From Paenibacillus durus ATCC 35681 (GTDB lineage Bacteria > Bacillota > Bacilli > Paenibacillales > Paenibacillaceae), in the NCBI RefSeq assembly GCF_000993825.1, contig NZ_CP011114.1, forward strand, positions 3,410,001 through 3,474,000: a DNA stretch of 64,000 nt. The letters are read 5' to 3'. Below the pieces are notes generated by a model. The model was given only the letters and a program-made list of their open reading frames with translations. It made no database searches and was not told where the DNA came from. The position numbers and the translations under genes are program-made. Positions 20,268 through 33,561 of this stretch are shown here, one piece after another (within the stretch, counting starts at the first letter, position 1; every line of letters begins with the position of its first letter).

Positions 20268-20298
20268 TAATCTGTCCTCGGACGCCGAAATTTATGCA
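20268..20298 (-). promoter_or_regulatory. Possible sigma-G promoter for bofC
   Basis: Minus strand TGCATA, 18 bases, CAGATTA, 30 bp before bofC. It resembles the forespore sigma-G pattern (TGMATA-N17/18-CATAMTA) with some mismatches; bofC is a sigma-G gene in B. subtilis. Confidence 0.3.
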
Positions 20299-20349
20299 GT
20301 GTTAGCTCTTTCGTTACGATATTCCAGTTACGCTGTTATAAAATACAAC

Positions 20350-20387
20350 AAAAAAGTGGCTCAAGCTGTAAACCGGCTTAACCCACC
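20350..20387 (-). terminator. Terminator of the tRNA operon
   Basis: Imperfect hairpin GTGGGTTAAGC ... GCTTGAGCCAC followed by TTTTTTG on the minus strand, about 150 bp past tRNA-Arg. The 20388-20539 stretch between holds nothing I can identify. Confidence 0.75.
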
Positions 20388-20539
20388 TTACTATGTATCG
20401 ATTCGGTTGGTAAAAATCATCATAAATGCTCTGAGAGATGCGGTCACGATACGTACCCGACTGCGATGAATTTTTACTCGAACTTAGGTTCCAATGAACT
20501 CCAACGTTTCGGATCAGGTTACTCTTCATGAAGCAATAA

Positions 20540-20616
20540 TGGCGCGCCCTGAGAGATTCGAACTCCCGACCTTTTGATTCGTAGTCAAACGCTCTATCCA
20601 GCTGAGCTAAGGGCGC
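20540..20616 (-). tRNA. tRNA-Arg (ACG)
   Basis: 77-nt cloverleaf including encoded CCA. Acceptor GCGCCCT pairs with AGGGCGC, the anticodon loop is CTACGAA (anticodon ACG) and the T-loop is GTTCGAAT. Last gene of the five-tRNA operon; A34 is expected to be edited to inosine. Confidence 0.97.
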
Positions 20617-20622
20617 AAGATA

Positions 20623-20697
20623 TGGAGCGGACGACGGGAATCGAACCCGCGACCCTCGCCTTGGCAAGGCGATGCTCTACCGCTGAGCCACGTCCGC
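20623..20697 (-). tRNA. tRNA-Gly (GCC)
   Basis: 75 nt with encoded CCA. Acceptor GCGGACG/CGTCCGC, anticodon stem TCGCC/GGCGA with loop TTGCCAA (GCC), T-loop GTTCGATT. Confidence 0.97.
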
Positions 20698-20727
20698 ATA
20701 TCTTTAATTTAGGAAAGTACATTTAAA

Positions 20728-20804
20728 TGGCGGAACCGACGGGATTCGAACCCGCGATCTCCTGCGTGACAGGCAGGCATGTTAGGCCTCTACACCACGG
20801 TTCC
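20728..20804 (-). tRNA. tRNA-Asp (GTC)
   Basis: 77 nt with encoded CCA. Acceptor GGAACCG/CGGTTCC, anticodon stem CCTGC/GCAGG with loop CTGTCAC (GTC). A queuosine-type (GUN) tRNA. Confidence 0.97.
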
Positions 20805-20836
20805 ACGAGGCACTTCTTATTCTTAGATAAGAAGAT

Positions 20837-20914
<78 letters not shown>

Positions 20915-20947
20915 TCAATCAAATAATAACCAAGTGTTATAAATTAA

Positions 20948-21022
20948 TGGTGACCCGTAGGGGATTCGAACCCCTGTTACCTCCGTGAAAGGGAGGTGTC
21001 TTAACCCCTTGACCAACGGGCC
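20948..21022 (-). tRNA. tRNA-Glu (TTC)
   Basis: 75 nt with encoded CCA. Acceptor GGCCCGT/ACGGGTC (one wobble), anticodon stem CCTCC/GGAGG with loop CTTTCAC (TTC). First gene of the tRNA operon, 35 bp after its -10 box. Confidence 0.97.
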
Positions 21023-21057
21023 ATAAGTATCACTTCTCAATCGTGACAACGAACTTC

Positions 21058-21086
21058 ATTATACCAAATCAACTGATATAAAGCAA
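21058..21086 (-). promoter_or_regulatory. Promoter of the five-gene tRNA operon
   Basis: Minus strand TTGCTT, 17 bases, TATAAT (perfect -10), lying between the 5S terminator and tRNA-Glu. Confidence 0.85.
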
Positions 21087-21098
21087 TAGTTATTTATA

Positions 21099-21132
21099 TA
21101 AACAAAAACCACTGCTGGGATCAGCAATGGTT
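21099..21132 (-). terminator. Terminator after 5S rRNA
   Basis: Eleven-base arms AACCATTGCTG and CAGCAGTGGTT (one G-U type pair) around ATCC, then TTTTTGTTT on the minus strand, 5 bases past 5S. Confidence 0.88.
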
Positions 21133-21137
21133 CATGT

Positions 21138-21254
21138 GCTTGGCAACGTCCTACTCTCCCAGGACCCTTCGGTCCAAGTACCATCGGCGCTGGAGGGCTT
21201 AACGGTCGTGTTCGGGATGGGTACGCGTGGAACCCCTCCGCCATCGCCACCAAA
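21138..21254 (-). rRNA. rrf: 5S ribosomal RNA
   Basis: 117 nt beginning TTTGGTGGCGATGGCGGAGG and ending GGACGTTGCCAAGC, with the conserved CCCATCCCGAACACG loop. Third gene of the rrn operon. Confidence 0.96.
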
Positions 21255-21354
21255 CGGGCGTTTGTGAAACAAACGCGGCCCGCCTGAAATTCGGTTTATC
21301 ACGGATCGTGTGAATGAATTTCAAAGCGTTATCCTACAGGGATCTTGCTCCCTG

Positions 21355-24402
<3,048 letters not shown>

Positions 24403-24441
24403 CAAGGATCAAGGTTCTTGCTTTTGAGAGGTTGAACTCTC

Positions 24442-26299
<1,858 letters not shown>

Positions 26300-26363
26300 C
26301 AAAGATCAACTCTTCATTGCTTTAAATCTTCAGTGCGGATGACTGTTTGTCAACCGGATCTTT

Positions 26364-26392
26364 AATATATCATTTTTTTCGACCGATTGCAA
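26364..26392 (-). promoter_or_regulatory. rrn promoter, proximal
   Basis: Minus strand TTGCAA, 17 bases, TATATT, about 290 bp before 16S, with A/T-rich sequence upstream that could act as an UP element. No terminator between it and 16S. Confidence 0.7.
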
Positions 26393-26473
26393 GACTTTTT
26401 TTAATAGCTTTAGCACCTCTAAAATATAACTCTGCGCTGCTATTAGCAATTTGTCATCAGCAACTAGATTTAT

Positions 26474-26503
26474 AATATAACATGTCTGCGATACGTATAA
26501 CAA
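26474..26503 (-). promoter_or_regulatory. rrn promoter, distal
   Basis: Minus strand TTGTTA, 18 bases, TATATT, about 110 bp upstream of the proximal promoter; tandem promoters are usual for rrn operons of Bacillales. Confidence 0.6.
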
Positions 26504-26576
26504 CCTGTAATATTTTCCAATCTTCTATATGATACTATTTCCTTATTCTATATAAGCTGAACTTAAGATTTTCTCA

Positions 26577-26726
26577 TCAAATATCAGTCGTAACTACGAG
26601 GAATGTTTGGACTTCCGGCCGCTGTTGTCCCCAGATTTCTAAATTAATACCGCTATTCACGGATGAAATCCGGAGACAAAGGCGATCGCTGTCGCTCCTA
26701 ACTGTTCCAAACTCCCCCTTCGTTAC
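26577..26726 (-). other. Conserved-looking intergenic element upstream of the rrn promoters
   Basis: The 790 bp between 16S and safA contain the rrn leader and promoters, then this stretch. Its minus strand stays open for 49 codons ending NSGINLEIWGQQRPEV...TTDI and a TGA, but has no good start or ribosome binding site. I recall the same short conceptual peptide being annotated repeatedly in Paenibacillus genomes; that is memory, not a search. It may be a dispersed intergenic repeat or structured RNA rather than a gene. Short palindromes (GCGATCGC; CGGAT-TTC-ATCCG) are present. Confidence 0.35.
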
Positions 26727-26802
26727 TCCTTACCCTGATGCCATTTTTCAAGTTCATCTTATATAATTACCCTAAAATCCCGGAAATGAGACAAGTAGAA
26801 CA

Positions 26803-26841
26803 ATAAAAGTGCAGACCGTATCCGAAGATACGAACCTGCAC
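26803..26841 (-). terminator. Terminator after safA
   Basis: GTGCAG-GTT-CGTATC loop TTCG GATACG-GT-CTGCAC followed by TTTTATTG on the minus strand. Confidence 0.88.
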
Positions 26842-26867
26842 GCGGAAAATCTATGATTACTTAAGTA

Positions 26868-28586
26868 TCAATCAGAAATCCAAGGGTTACGACGTTTTTT
26901 CACTGTGTCTTTGACTTTCCCTGAACGCTGCTGCTTGGTTGTGCCGCTAGTTTTAACATCTTTTCCCCGTCGGCTTGATGTTTTGTCCTTAGCCGTGGAA
27001 GCCGGGTTAGCTTCCCCTTGATCGGCGGCATTTTGTTCTGCAGTCAGGCTGGCGGCAGCAGTATTTTGCTCGGACAAAGCTCCTGAGACGGAATTAATCT
27101 CCGTGTCCAGAGGAAGCCGGTTCGAATAAACCCAATCCTCCGTGCCTGGAAATCTCGGAACCGGTGGGATTCCTTGGTTAACTGGAGAGCCAAATGATGC
27201 GGGTGCGGGCGGGTACGAAGGTGCCATATAGGGTTGAGGAAAGCCCATGTCATAAGGGGAAGATTGGGCTCCGCTCGTATAGACAGGCATATTGCCATAC
27301 ATCGGCGCTTCATTACCGAATTGATACGGCTGGATTTCAGGTGACCCTCCGCATCCGCAGGAAGGCCAAGGAAGCGTTGTCGGCTGAGCCCCATACTGCG
27401 GAGAGGTGTACGCCGGATTCTCAGAATAAGGTGTGAAGTCGTTAGCAGGCATCTCAGCGGTGTAGGGCATAACACCCGGATAATATGGTGCCGAGACATT
27501 GGCGACAGGATAACCTGTATCCGGATAGCAATAGGGCGCAGGCATTTCCGGCATATACGCAATCGGTTGTGTCTCACAAGGCGCATAAGATATTGGCTGA
27601 ACGGCCTCATACATCGGATAAGCTGGCGGGCAATCATTATAATAGGGATTTTCCGTTATTCCCGGGTATCCGTATGACTTATCGCAAGGAGCTACAGGCT
27701 CGCAGGTGCAATAACTCTTGGGAGGCGCGGGTTTAGGATACTCCTTGATAGGCTCAGCCTTCGGCGGTAAAGGGGCTGCTTTTTGTGCGGGAACCGAAAT
27801 CTGGACGAACAGATTCTGCGTCTCGGTATGAATCATCTCTTTAACTGGAGCAGCAGGCGCAGGAATGTTTGCCGGTTGTTGAACAGGTACAGGAACTGGG
27901 ACAACGGGAGCCGTTTCTGCCTTTTTTATCGGTTGTTGAACAGGTACAGGAGCTGGGACAACGGGAGCCGTTTCTGCCTTTTTTGCCGATTGTTGAACAG
28001 GTATAGGAGCTGGAGCAACAGGTGCTATTTCTGCGGCTTTTTCAATGGGGCCTGTAAAGGCCTTTCCGCCGGGAGCGGTTTTCTCTGATACAGCCGTCGG
28101 CGCATATTCCGGTTGGGCTAGGTTTGGATTTACTGGGTTCGCCGGATTTGCCGGATTTGCTGGATTTGCCGGGTTTGCCGGGATTACTGGATTCACTGGG
28201 TTGACTGGATTGACTGGATTGACTGGATCTGCCGGATGTATTGGAGAAACCGTCGCTTTCTTGGGAATATTCACGACATCCCCTATTTTGAGTACATCGG
28301 GGTTCTTCAGTTGTGGATTGGCCCCAATCATATCCTTGAGCTGAATTCCCCATGCTTTTGACAATTTCCATAGGGTGTCTCCTTGCTTGACCGTATGCTT
28401 GTGGTACAACTCACTGCCGTCCGGTGCAGGAGCGGGGACAGAAGGGATTTTCACCTTGTCACCGACAGCCAGGACATCGGGGTTTGCAATTTGCGGATTG
28501 GCTTCGATCAATTTATCCAGCGGCACCCCGTACTTTTTCGACAATTCATAGAGTGTATCGCCTTGCTTGACAATGTGTATTTTCAC
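26868..28586 (-). CDS. safA: SafA-like spore coat morphogenetic protein with two LysM domains
   Basis: 572 residues from GTG 28586 after AGGAGG. Two LysM domains at the N-terminus (about 2-48, HIVKQGDTLYELSKKYG; and 63-107, HTVKQGDTLWKLSKAWG) should bind cortex peptidoglycan. A low-complexity middle follows: nine-base Asn-Pro repeats, then three 19-residue repeats. Next comes a Tyr/Pro/Cys-rich region (about 300-500) typical of coat proteins, and a basic C-terminus. SafA directs inner-coat assembly under sigma-E in B. subtilis, where it also lies between the pheA and ruv groups. B. subtilis SafA is about 390 residues, so this one is longer, mostly by repeats. Confidence 0.82.
   Translation of the reverse strand: MKIHIVKQGDTLYELSKKYGVPLDKLIEANPQIANPDVLAVGDKVKIPSVPAPAPDGSELYHKHTVKQGDTLWKLSKAWGIQLKDMIGANPQLKNPDVLKIGDVVNIPKKATVSPIHPADPVNPVNPVNPVNPVIPANPANPANPANPANPVNPNLAQPEYAPTAVSEKTAPGGKAFTGPIEKAAEIAPVAPAPIPVQQSAKKAETAPVVPAPVPVQQPIKKAETAPVVPVPVPVQQPANIPAPAAPVKEMIHTETQNLFVQISVPAQKAAPLPPKAEPIKEYPKPAPPKSYCTCEPVAPCDKSYGYPGITENPYYNDCPPAYPMYEAVQPISYAPCETQPIAYMPEMPAPYCYPDTGYPVANVSAPYYPGVMPYTAEMPANDFTPYSENPAYTSPQYGAQPTTLPWPSCGCGGSPEIQPYQFGNEAPMYGNMPVYTSGAQSSPYDMGFPQPYMAPSYPPAPASFGSPVNQGIPPVPRFPGTEDWVYSNRLPLDTEINSVSGALSEQNTAAASLTAEQNAADQGEANPASTAKDKTSSRRGKDVKTSGTTKQQRSGKVKDTVKKRRNPWISD
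27874..28044. repeat. Three 57-bp tandem repeats inside safA
   Basis: The words GGTTGTTG, GGTTGTTG and GATTGTTG begin units at 27874, 27931 and 27988, exactly 57 bp apart. Each encodes a 19-residue unit APVVPAPVPVQQPIKKAET or a variant. Confidence 0.9.
28126..28240. repeat. Nine-bp tandem repeats inside safA (Asn-Pro-Val/Ala)
   Basis: About twelve consecutive 9-bp units (plus strand GGATTTGCC, GGATTGACT and similar) encode NPV and NPA triplets. Whole-triplet changes would keep frame, so length is likely to vary between strains. Confidence 0.85.
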
Positions 28587-28802
28587 GCAGATTTAACCTC
28601 CTAACTTTTTGTGGAGCAATGCTTTTTGAAATATAAGAATGTATAAGCTTCGCACTTATGCACAGCCTTATATTTCTACGAGAAACGATGCCGCGCTTAA
28701 GCGGACAGCAAAGCCGTTTCTTCTGGCGCAGTGATTTGCGGTAAAGCCGCCTCCTTCGTTACTACATCTTATGCAGCCCATGGGCGATTGACATCCCAGA
28801 AG

Positions 28803-28852
28803 CAAAAAAAATCCTTTCATGCGGCATAAGTGCATACGCGCATAAAAGGATT
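28803..28852 (-). terminator. Terminator after ilvE
   Basis: AATCCTTTTATGCG ... CGCATGAAAGGATT followed by TTTTTTT on the minus strand, 20 bp past the ilvE stop. The rest of the 286-bp ilvE-safA gap shows nothing further. Confidence 0.88.
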
Positions 28853-28872
28853 GATCGCTGCTATTCAAAAAC

Positions 28873-29757
28873 TTAGGACTGCCACACCTTATAGCCATCT
28901 TTGTCCACAATGCTCCGGAATTCCTCCAGCAGCTTAAGCGTGATCGGACCGGCATGGCCTTCGCCGATAATCCGTCCGTCGATCTCGCGGGCCGCAATAA
29001 CCTCCGCTGCCGTACCGGTGAAGAAGACCTCATCCGCAATATAAATATCATGCATCGTGAAAGGCTCTTCTTTAAGCTTGATGCCGAGCTTCTCGCACAG
29101 CTCGATAATGGCAAGACGCGTAATACCCTCAAGAGCGCCAAGGTAGCACGGTGGGGTGTAGACAACGCCTTTTTTGATAATAAAAATATTATCTCCGGAG
29201 CCTTCCGTCACATATCCCTGTGCGTTCAGCATGATCGCCTCATCGGCTTCCGCAAGATTGGACTGAATCTTAACCAGAATGTTGTTCAGATAGTTAAGCG
29301 ATTTGATCTTCGGATTCAGCGCATCCGGAATGTTGCGGCGCTGGGACACGGAAACGGCGCGAAGGCCGTTGAGATAAGCCTCTTCGGGATAGATGGCCAG
29401 CTGCTCTACAATAATGATGACACTGGCTTTTGGACACCGGCGGGGGTCAAGTCCGAGGTTGCCCGGGCCGCGGGAAACGATAAGGCGGATATAACCGTTG
29501 CGTATATCATTACGGCGGATCGTCTCCGCCATTGCTTTCAGCATCTCGTCGTAAGTCAGCGGGATGTCAAGCATGATGGATTTGGCCGAATCATACAGCC
29601 TGTCCAAATGCTCTTTGCATTTGAAAATATTGCCGTTATAAATCCGGATTCCTTCAAAAATCCCGTCGCCATACAGAAAGCCGTGGTCAAAAACGGATAC
29701 CATGGCCTTTTCTTTCGTTACATATTGTCCATCTAGATAAATCAACTGCTCAGACAT
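28873..29757 (-). CDS. ilvE: Branched-chain amino acid aminotransferase
   Basis: 294 residues from ATG 29757, after GGAGGTG. A fold-type IV PLP enzyme that makes Leu, Ile and Val from their keto acids. Motifs: YGDGIFEGIRIY near the N-terminus, the PLP lysine in NPKIKSLNYLNNI (about residue 153), EGSGDNIFIIK and the phosphate-binding GITRLAIIEL and FFTGTAAEVIA. The start lies 4 bp after the pheA stop, so it is the last gene of the pheB-hom-thrB-pheA-ilvE unit. In B. subtilis ilvE homologues are elsewhere. Confidence 0.95.
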   Translation of the reverse strand: MSEQLIYLDGQYVTKEKAMVSVFDHGFLYGDGIFEGIRIYNGNIFKCKEHLDRLYDSAKSIMLDIPLTYDEMLKAMAETIRRNDIRNGYIRLIVSRGPGNLGLDPRRCPKASVIIIVEQLAIYPEEAYLNGLRAVSVSQRRNIPDALNPKIKSLNYLNNILVKIQSNLAEADEAIMLNAQGYVTEGSGDNIFIIKKGVVYTPPCYLGALEGITRLAIIELCEKLGIKLKEEPFTMHDIYIADEVFFTGTAAEVIAAREIDGRIIGEGHAGPITLKLLEEFRSIVDKDGYKVWQS

Positions 29758-29761
29758 GAAC

Positions 29762-30649
29762 TTACTGCACCTCCGCTTTCTCTTCCTCATAGGTGTATGT
29801 GGGATACGAGCCTAAGATACGGACCTGGCAGCCCAAAGCTTTGATTTCCTCAATAGCGGCAGGCAGGAGGACCGATTCCAACGGTTCGAGCACATCAATA
29901 TAAAAATAGTAGGTACCCAGTTTCTTCTTTGTAGGCCGTGATTCAATCCGCGACAAATTCAGCTTGCGCCAAGCAAAGGCTGCAAGAACCTGGTGGAGCG
30001 CACCAGGAAAATCCTCAGGCAGGGTGACCAGCACGCTGGTCTTGCTGCCGGTGCTTACGCGGGGAATCTCAATCTTCCCGGGTCCCGCCAGCACAAAACG
30101 CGTAAAATTATTGTGATGATCGGTAATTTTGCTTGCGACAATCTCTAGTCCAAAAGTCTTCGCGCCAAGCTCAATGCCGATTGCCGCCCAGCCTTTGCCG
30201 GGGTTGTTCTTAACGATTTCCACAGCTTCCGAGGTGCTTCCCACGGTTTCAAGCTCGGCAGTCGGAGCATGACTGCGGATAAAATGGCCGCACTGGGCCA
30301 TTGCAACCGGATGGGAAAGGATTTTGACGATCCGCGAGTAATCGACACCGCCTTTGCCGTCCGCAAATTCACCGGGATTGGCAATCAGGTTCTGCACAGA
30401 AGGATAAATCCATTCAGCCTGCATCGGCAGGTCCACTTCATGAATAAGCCAGTCCATATGCATGCTGACCGAGCCTTCAATCGTATTCTCGACCGGAATG
30501 ACGCTGTAATCGGTCTCTCCTTTGGCCGTGGCCAGAAACACGTCGGAAATAAGCTTATGGAACACCGGCCGGCAGGGTTCCCCTTTCATCAGATACAGCA
30601 AAGCTTCATGAGAGGTCGTTCCCTGCGGCAGCACAGCAATTGATTTCAT
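29762..30649 (-). CDS. pheA: Prephenate dehydratase
   Basis: 295 residues from ATG 30649, overlapping the thrB stop by 4 bp (ATGA). Converts prephenate to phenylpyruvate in phenylalanine synthesis. The catalytic domain has VIPVENTIEGSV and the NNFTRF motif (Thr-Arg-Phe). The ACT domain has GALHQVLAAFAWRKLNL and IESRPTKK, the Phe-binding motif, so feedback inhibition by Phe is expected. Monofunctional: no chorismate mutase domain. Confidence 0.95.
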   Translation of the reverse strand: MKSIAVLPQGTTSHEALLYLMKGEPCRPVFHKLISDVFLATAKGETDYSVIPVENTIEGSVSMHMDWLIHEVDLPMQAEWIYPSVQNLIANPGEFADGKGGVDYSRIVKILSHPVAMAQCGHFIRSHAPTAELETVGSTSEAVEIVKNNPGKGWAAIGIELGAKTFGLEIVASKITDHHNNFTRFVLAGPGKIEIPRVSTGSKTSVLVTLPEDFPGALHQVLAAFAWRKLNLSRIESRPTKKKLGTYYFYIDVLEPLESVLLPAAIEEIKALGCQVRILGSYPTYTYEEEKAEVQ

Positions 30650-31626
30650 GACCGTACTTCTCCTTTTATCATATCCAAAAATGATTGGTTTTGCATCCCA
30701 TTTTCGTCTACAGACTCCGCAAGCGCCCCCGTTCGGCACGGCAGAAGCCAGCGGGTACGCGCATCAATACCGTGACTGCGCATCGTTTCCATCAAAAAGG
30801 CTTCCAGTTCGCTCTTTCGGTGTTCTCCCTGGTCTACAAACGCAATCAGCGTCGGACCGGCGCCGCTTAGAGCGATTCCAAGCGCTCCGTGCTGCGTCGC
30901 TTCCGCCAGCACGGTCTCCATGCCTGGAACCAGCGGAGCCCGGTACGGCTGGTGCAGCCGGTCCCGCATCGCTGCGCCGATCAGATCCAGACGCCCGCAG
31001 GCGAGCGCCCCGGTCAGCAGCGAAGAGCGGCTGACGTTGTATACGGCATCGGCGACGGTTACGCTGGACGGGAGAGCCTCCCTAGCCTTGGACGTCGCCA
31101 GTTCAAATTCGGGAATAACGACAAGCACCTCAAGATCCTCCGGCGGCTCGATGCGGATAACATCCGCATGGCTGCCGTCCCAGGCGGCGGCGATGATTCC
31201 TCCGAACAGAGAAGCGCCGACGTTGTCGGGATGCTTCTCCAGCGAGGTTGCCATATCGAAGAGCCTGTCATTGCTCAGAGGGGATCCGATCAGCGCATTG
31301 GCCGCAACCATGCCGCCGATAATGGCGGAAGCGCTGCTGCCAAGCCCGCGTGTCAGCGGAATTTCGGAATACATCGAAATTTCCAGCTCGGGGACGGATA
31401 CGCGGGCCTCGTCGAATACCATCTGTGCAACCTTGTAAATCAAGTTGCTCTTATCAAGGGCCACATCCTTCATCTCATCACCGTACAGGTGGAAGACCGT
31501 CTCTTCCGCTTCGCCCATTTCGATCCAGGCGTACAGCGACAGCGCCATGCCGAGCGTATCGAATCCCGGACCCAAATTCGCGGTGCTGGCGGGTATTTTC
31601 ACCCTAACCTTTCTATTGCTACTCAT
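30646..31626 (-). CDS. thrB: Homoserine kinase
   Basis: 326 residues. A GHMP kinase that phosphorylates homoserine on the way to threonine. Substrate/ATP motifs: PASTANLGPGFDTLG at the start, the glycine-rich PLTRGLGSSASAIIGG, and the C-terminal GIALSGAGPTLIA. The start is ATG 31626. It follows hom by 133 bp; there is no thrC between or after them in this window. The 3' end overlaps pheA. Confidence 0.95.
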   Translation of the reverse strand: MSSNRKVRVKIPASTANLGPGFDTLGMALSLYAWIEMGEAEETVFHLYGDEMKDVALDKSNLIYKVAQMVFDEARVSVPELEISMYSEIPLTRGLGSSASAIIGGMVAANALIGSPLSNDRLFDMATSLEKHPDNVGASLFGGIIAAAWDGSHADVIRIEPPEDLEVLVVIPEFELATSKAREALPSSVTVADAVYNVSRSSLLTGALACGRLDLIGAAMRDRLHQPYRAPLVPGMETVLAEATQHGALGIALSGAGPTLIAFVDQGEHRKSELEAFLMETMRSHGIDARTRWLLPCRTGALAESVDENGMQNQSFLDMIKGEVRS

Positions 31627-31759
31627 GAGCGCACCGCCCTTTGTCTGCGGCCAGACCTTTTTCTAATATAATGGAATATTGATCTCTATTATCATGCAGT
31701 ATGAAATATTTCACAACCCATGGTCTCCTTTAAAGATAATGCCTTCCCTGCGGTTTGCA

Positions 31760-33046
31760 TCAGCCTTCGACACGGTAATGACTCTTGACGCGGCGGATGA
31801 CCTCAAGTTCCTCGAAACGGCGGAGAACCTTGTTCATACTGGACTTGCTGGCATCATGCGTAACGATAATAATCTCGGCCGCCGGGTTATTCGGATTCGC
31901 CTGCTGCACGACGGAATCGAGGCTGACGTCGCATTCGGCAAGCACCTGGGTGATTTTGGCAAGTACCCCTGCTTTATCGTCCACATGGAGCAGCAGGAAG
32001 TTTTTAAAATAAATATCGTCGTCGCTCTTCAGCTTCTTATTCTTATAAGGAACGATTTGTTTCAGTCCGTTAACGCCCAGCTTCAAGTTCTTGATCACCG
32101 CCACCAGGTCGGCCACAACGGAGGTTGCCGTCGGCATTTCGCCCGCTCCCGCTCCGTAGAACATCGTTTCCCCGACTGCTTCGCCATAGACATAGACCGC
32201 ATTGAAAACCCCGTTAACGGAAGCGATCGGATGGCTCGTACGGATCATGGTAGGCTGAACGCTGATGCTGAATTCATCATTATCGCTCTCGGCAATGCCG
32301 AGCAGCTTCATCTCGTATCCAAGGCGCTTCGCGAACAAAATGTCCTCTTTGCTGACGCCGGAAATTCCGCTTACGCTCACGTCCCGAAGTTCAACGTTGG
32401 TGCGGAAGCCCAGCGTGCCGAGAATTGCCATTTTGCGGGCCGCGTCAAGTCCTTCCACATCAGAGGTCGGATCGGACTCGGCATAACCGAGCTCCTGCGC
32501 CTCCTTCAGCACATCATCGTATGAAGCGCCTTCCTGACTCATTTTGGTCAGTATATAGTTGGTTGTTCCGTTGACAATACCCATGATTTTAACGATCCGG
32601 TCGGAAGAAAAGCCTTCGATCAACGTCCGGATAATCGGGATGCCTCCCGCCACGCTGGCTTCATAAAAAACATCGCATTGTTTTTCCTGTGCTTTTTCCA
32701 ATATTTCGGTCCCATATAGAGCCATAAGATCCTTGTTGGCGGTAACGATATGTTTCCCCCGCTCAAGAGCCTCCAAAATATACTCTCTGGTGGCGTCGAC
32801 CCCACCCATGACCTCAACGATAACATCGATTTCCGGGTCGCGGATGACTTCCCAAGGATCGGTGGTCAGCTTTGCCGGATCGATTTCAATCGAACGGGGC
32901 TTATCACAGTTCTTGACAGCAATACGTTCAATATGTATCGGCGAACCGACCTGACTGCTCAAATCCTCCTGGTTCCCCTGCACGATGCGAACTACGCCCG
33001 TACCGACCGTTCCCAGCCCGAGCAATCCTACTTTCACCGGTTTCAT
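31760..33046 (-). CDS. hom: Homoserine dehydrogenase
   Basis: 428 residues. NAD(P)-dependent reduction of aspartate semialdehyde to homoserine. The Rossmann start VGLLGLGTVGTGVVR, catalytic region VNGTTNYILTKM and GYAESDPTSDVEGLDAARKM, and a C-terminal ACT domain (about 350-428, LLHVDDKAGVLAKITQVL) for regulation by threonine. It starts 35 bp after pheB. Confidence 0.96.
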   Translation of the reverse strand: MKPVKVGLLGLGTVGTGVVRIVQGNQEDLSSQVGSPIHIERIAVKNCDKPRSIEIDPAKLTTDPWEVIRDPEIDVIVEVMGGVDATREYILEALERGKHIVTANKDLMALYGTEILEKAQEKQCDVFYEASVAGGIPIIRTLIEGFSSDRIVKIMGIVNGTTNYILTKMSQEGASYDDVLKEAQELGYAESDPTSDVEGLDAARKMAILGTLGFRTNVELRDVSVSGISGVSKEDILFAKRLGYEMKLLGIAESDNDEFSISVQPTMIRTSHPIASVNGVFNAVYVYGEAVGETMFYGAGAGEMPTATSVVADLVAVIKNLKLGVNGLKQIVPYKNKKLKSDDDIYFKNFLLLHVDDKAGVLAKITQVLAECDVSLDSVVQQANPNNPAAEIIIVTHDASKSSMNKVLRRFEELEVIRRVKSHYRVEG

Positions 33047-33081
33047 CTGAATCTGAATCCCCCTTAACGTATATTCCCTTT

Positions 33082-33519
33082 CTAACCTTGACCTACAATC
33101 AGAGCTCGCTTGACGCCGGCCATCCCTTTCAGGCTATCCAGCATGTCTCCCAGTTCATCATTTATGTGGGTGATTTCAATGGAAAGGACAACGTTCGCCC
33201 ACCCTTGAAGCGGAATGCTCTGATGAATGGTCAGCACATTGGCTCCATGACCTGCTACGGCCCCAAGCACTTTGGACAGCATGCCCGACTCATGCTCAAG
33301 ATCCATCGAGATCGTCACGATGCGCTCTCTTTCCAGCTGATGGATCAGATGGATGCCGTCCTTGTATTTGTAAAAAGCGCTCCGGCTCAGCCCCACCTGC
33401 TCCACGCCCTCATGAACCGTCTTGGCATCGCCGGCTTCCAGCAGCTGCTTGACCTGCATCGTCTTCAGTACCGCCTCGGGCAAAATATCTTCACGAACCA
33501 AATAATAACGTTCTTTCAC
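33082..33519 (-). CDS. pheB: ACT-domain protein PheB
   Basis: 145 residues from GTG 33519 after GGAGAGG. A small basic N-terminal region with GLSRSAFYKYKDGI (helix-turn-helix-like), then an ACT domain (about 68-143, TISMDLEHESGMLSKVLG). PheB is annotated as a chorismate mutase-like or regulatory protein beside obg and pheA in B. subtilis. No chorismate-mutase catalytic set is seen here, so a regulatory role is more likely. First gene of the amino-acid unit, behind a near-consensus promoter. Confidence 0.88.
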   Translation of the reverse strand: MKERYYLVREDILPEAVLKTMQVKQLLEAGDAKTVHEGVEQVGLSRSAFYKYKDGIHLIHQLERERIVTISMDLEHESGMLSKVLGAVAGHGANVLTIHQSIPLQGWANVVLSIEITHINDELGDMLDSLKGMAGVKRALIVGQG

Positions 33520-33561
33520 AAACGTCCTCTCCTCAAAGACTTTTGTTTTTACATAGTGGAC

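Noticed and set aside
27044..27637. Minus-strand frame overlapping safA
   Set aside because: safA reads through without interruption in another frame and has LysM domains; the second frame is a by-product of repetitive codons.
28126..28240. CRISPR-like array in safA
   Set aside because: Units are contiguous 9-mers inside a reading frame with no spacers.
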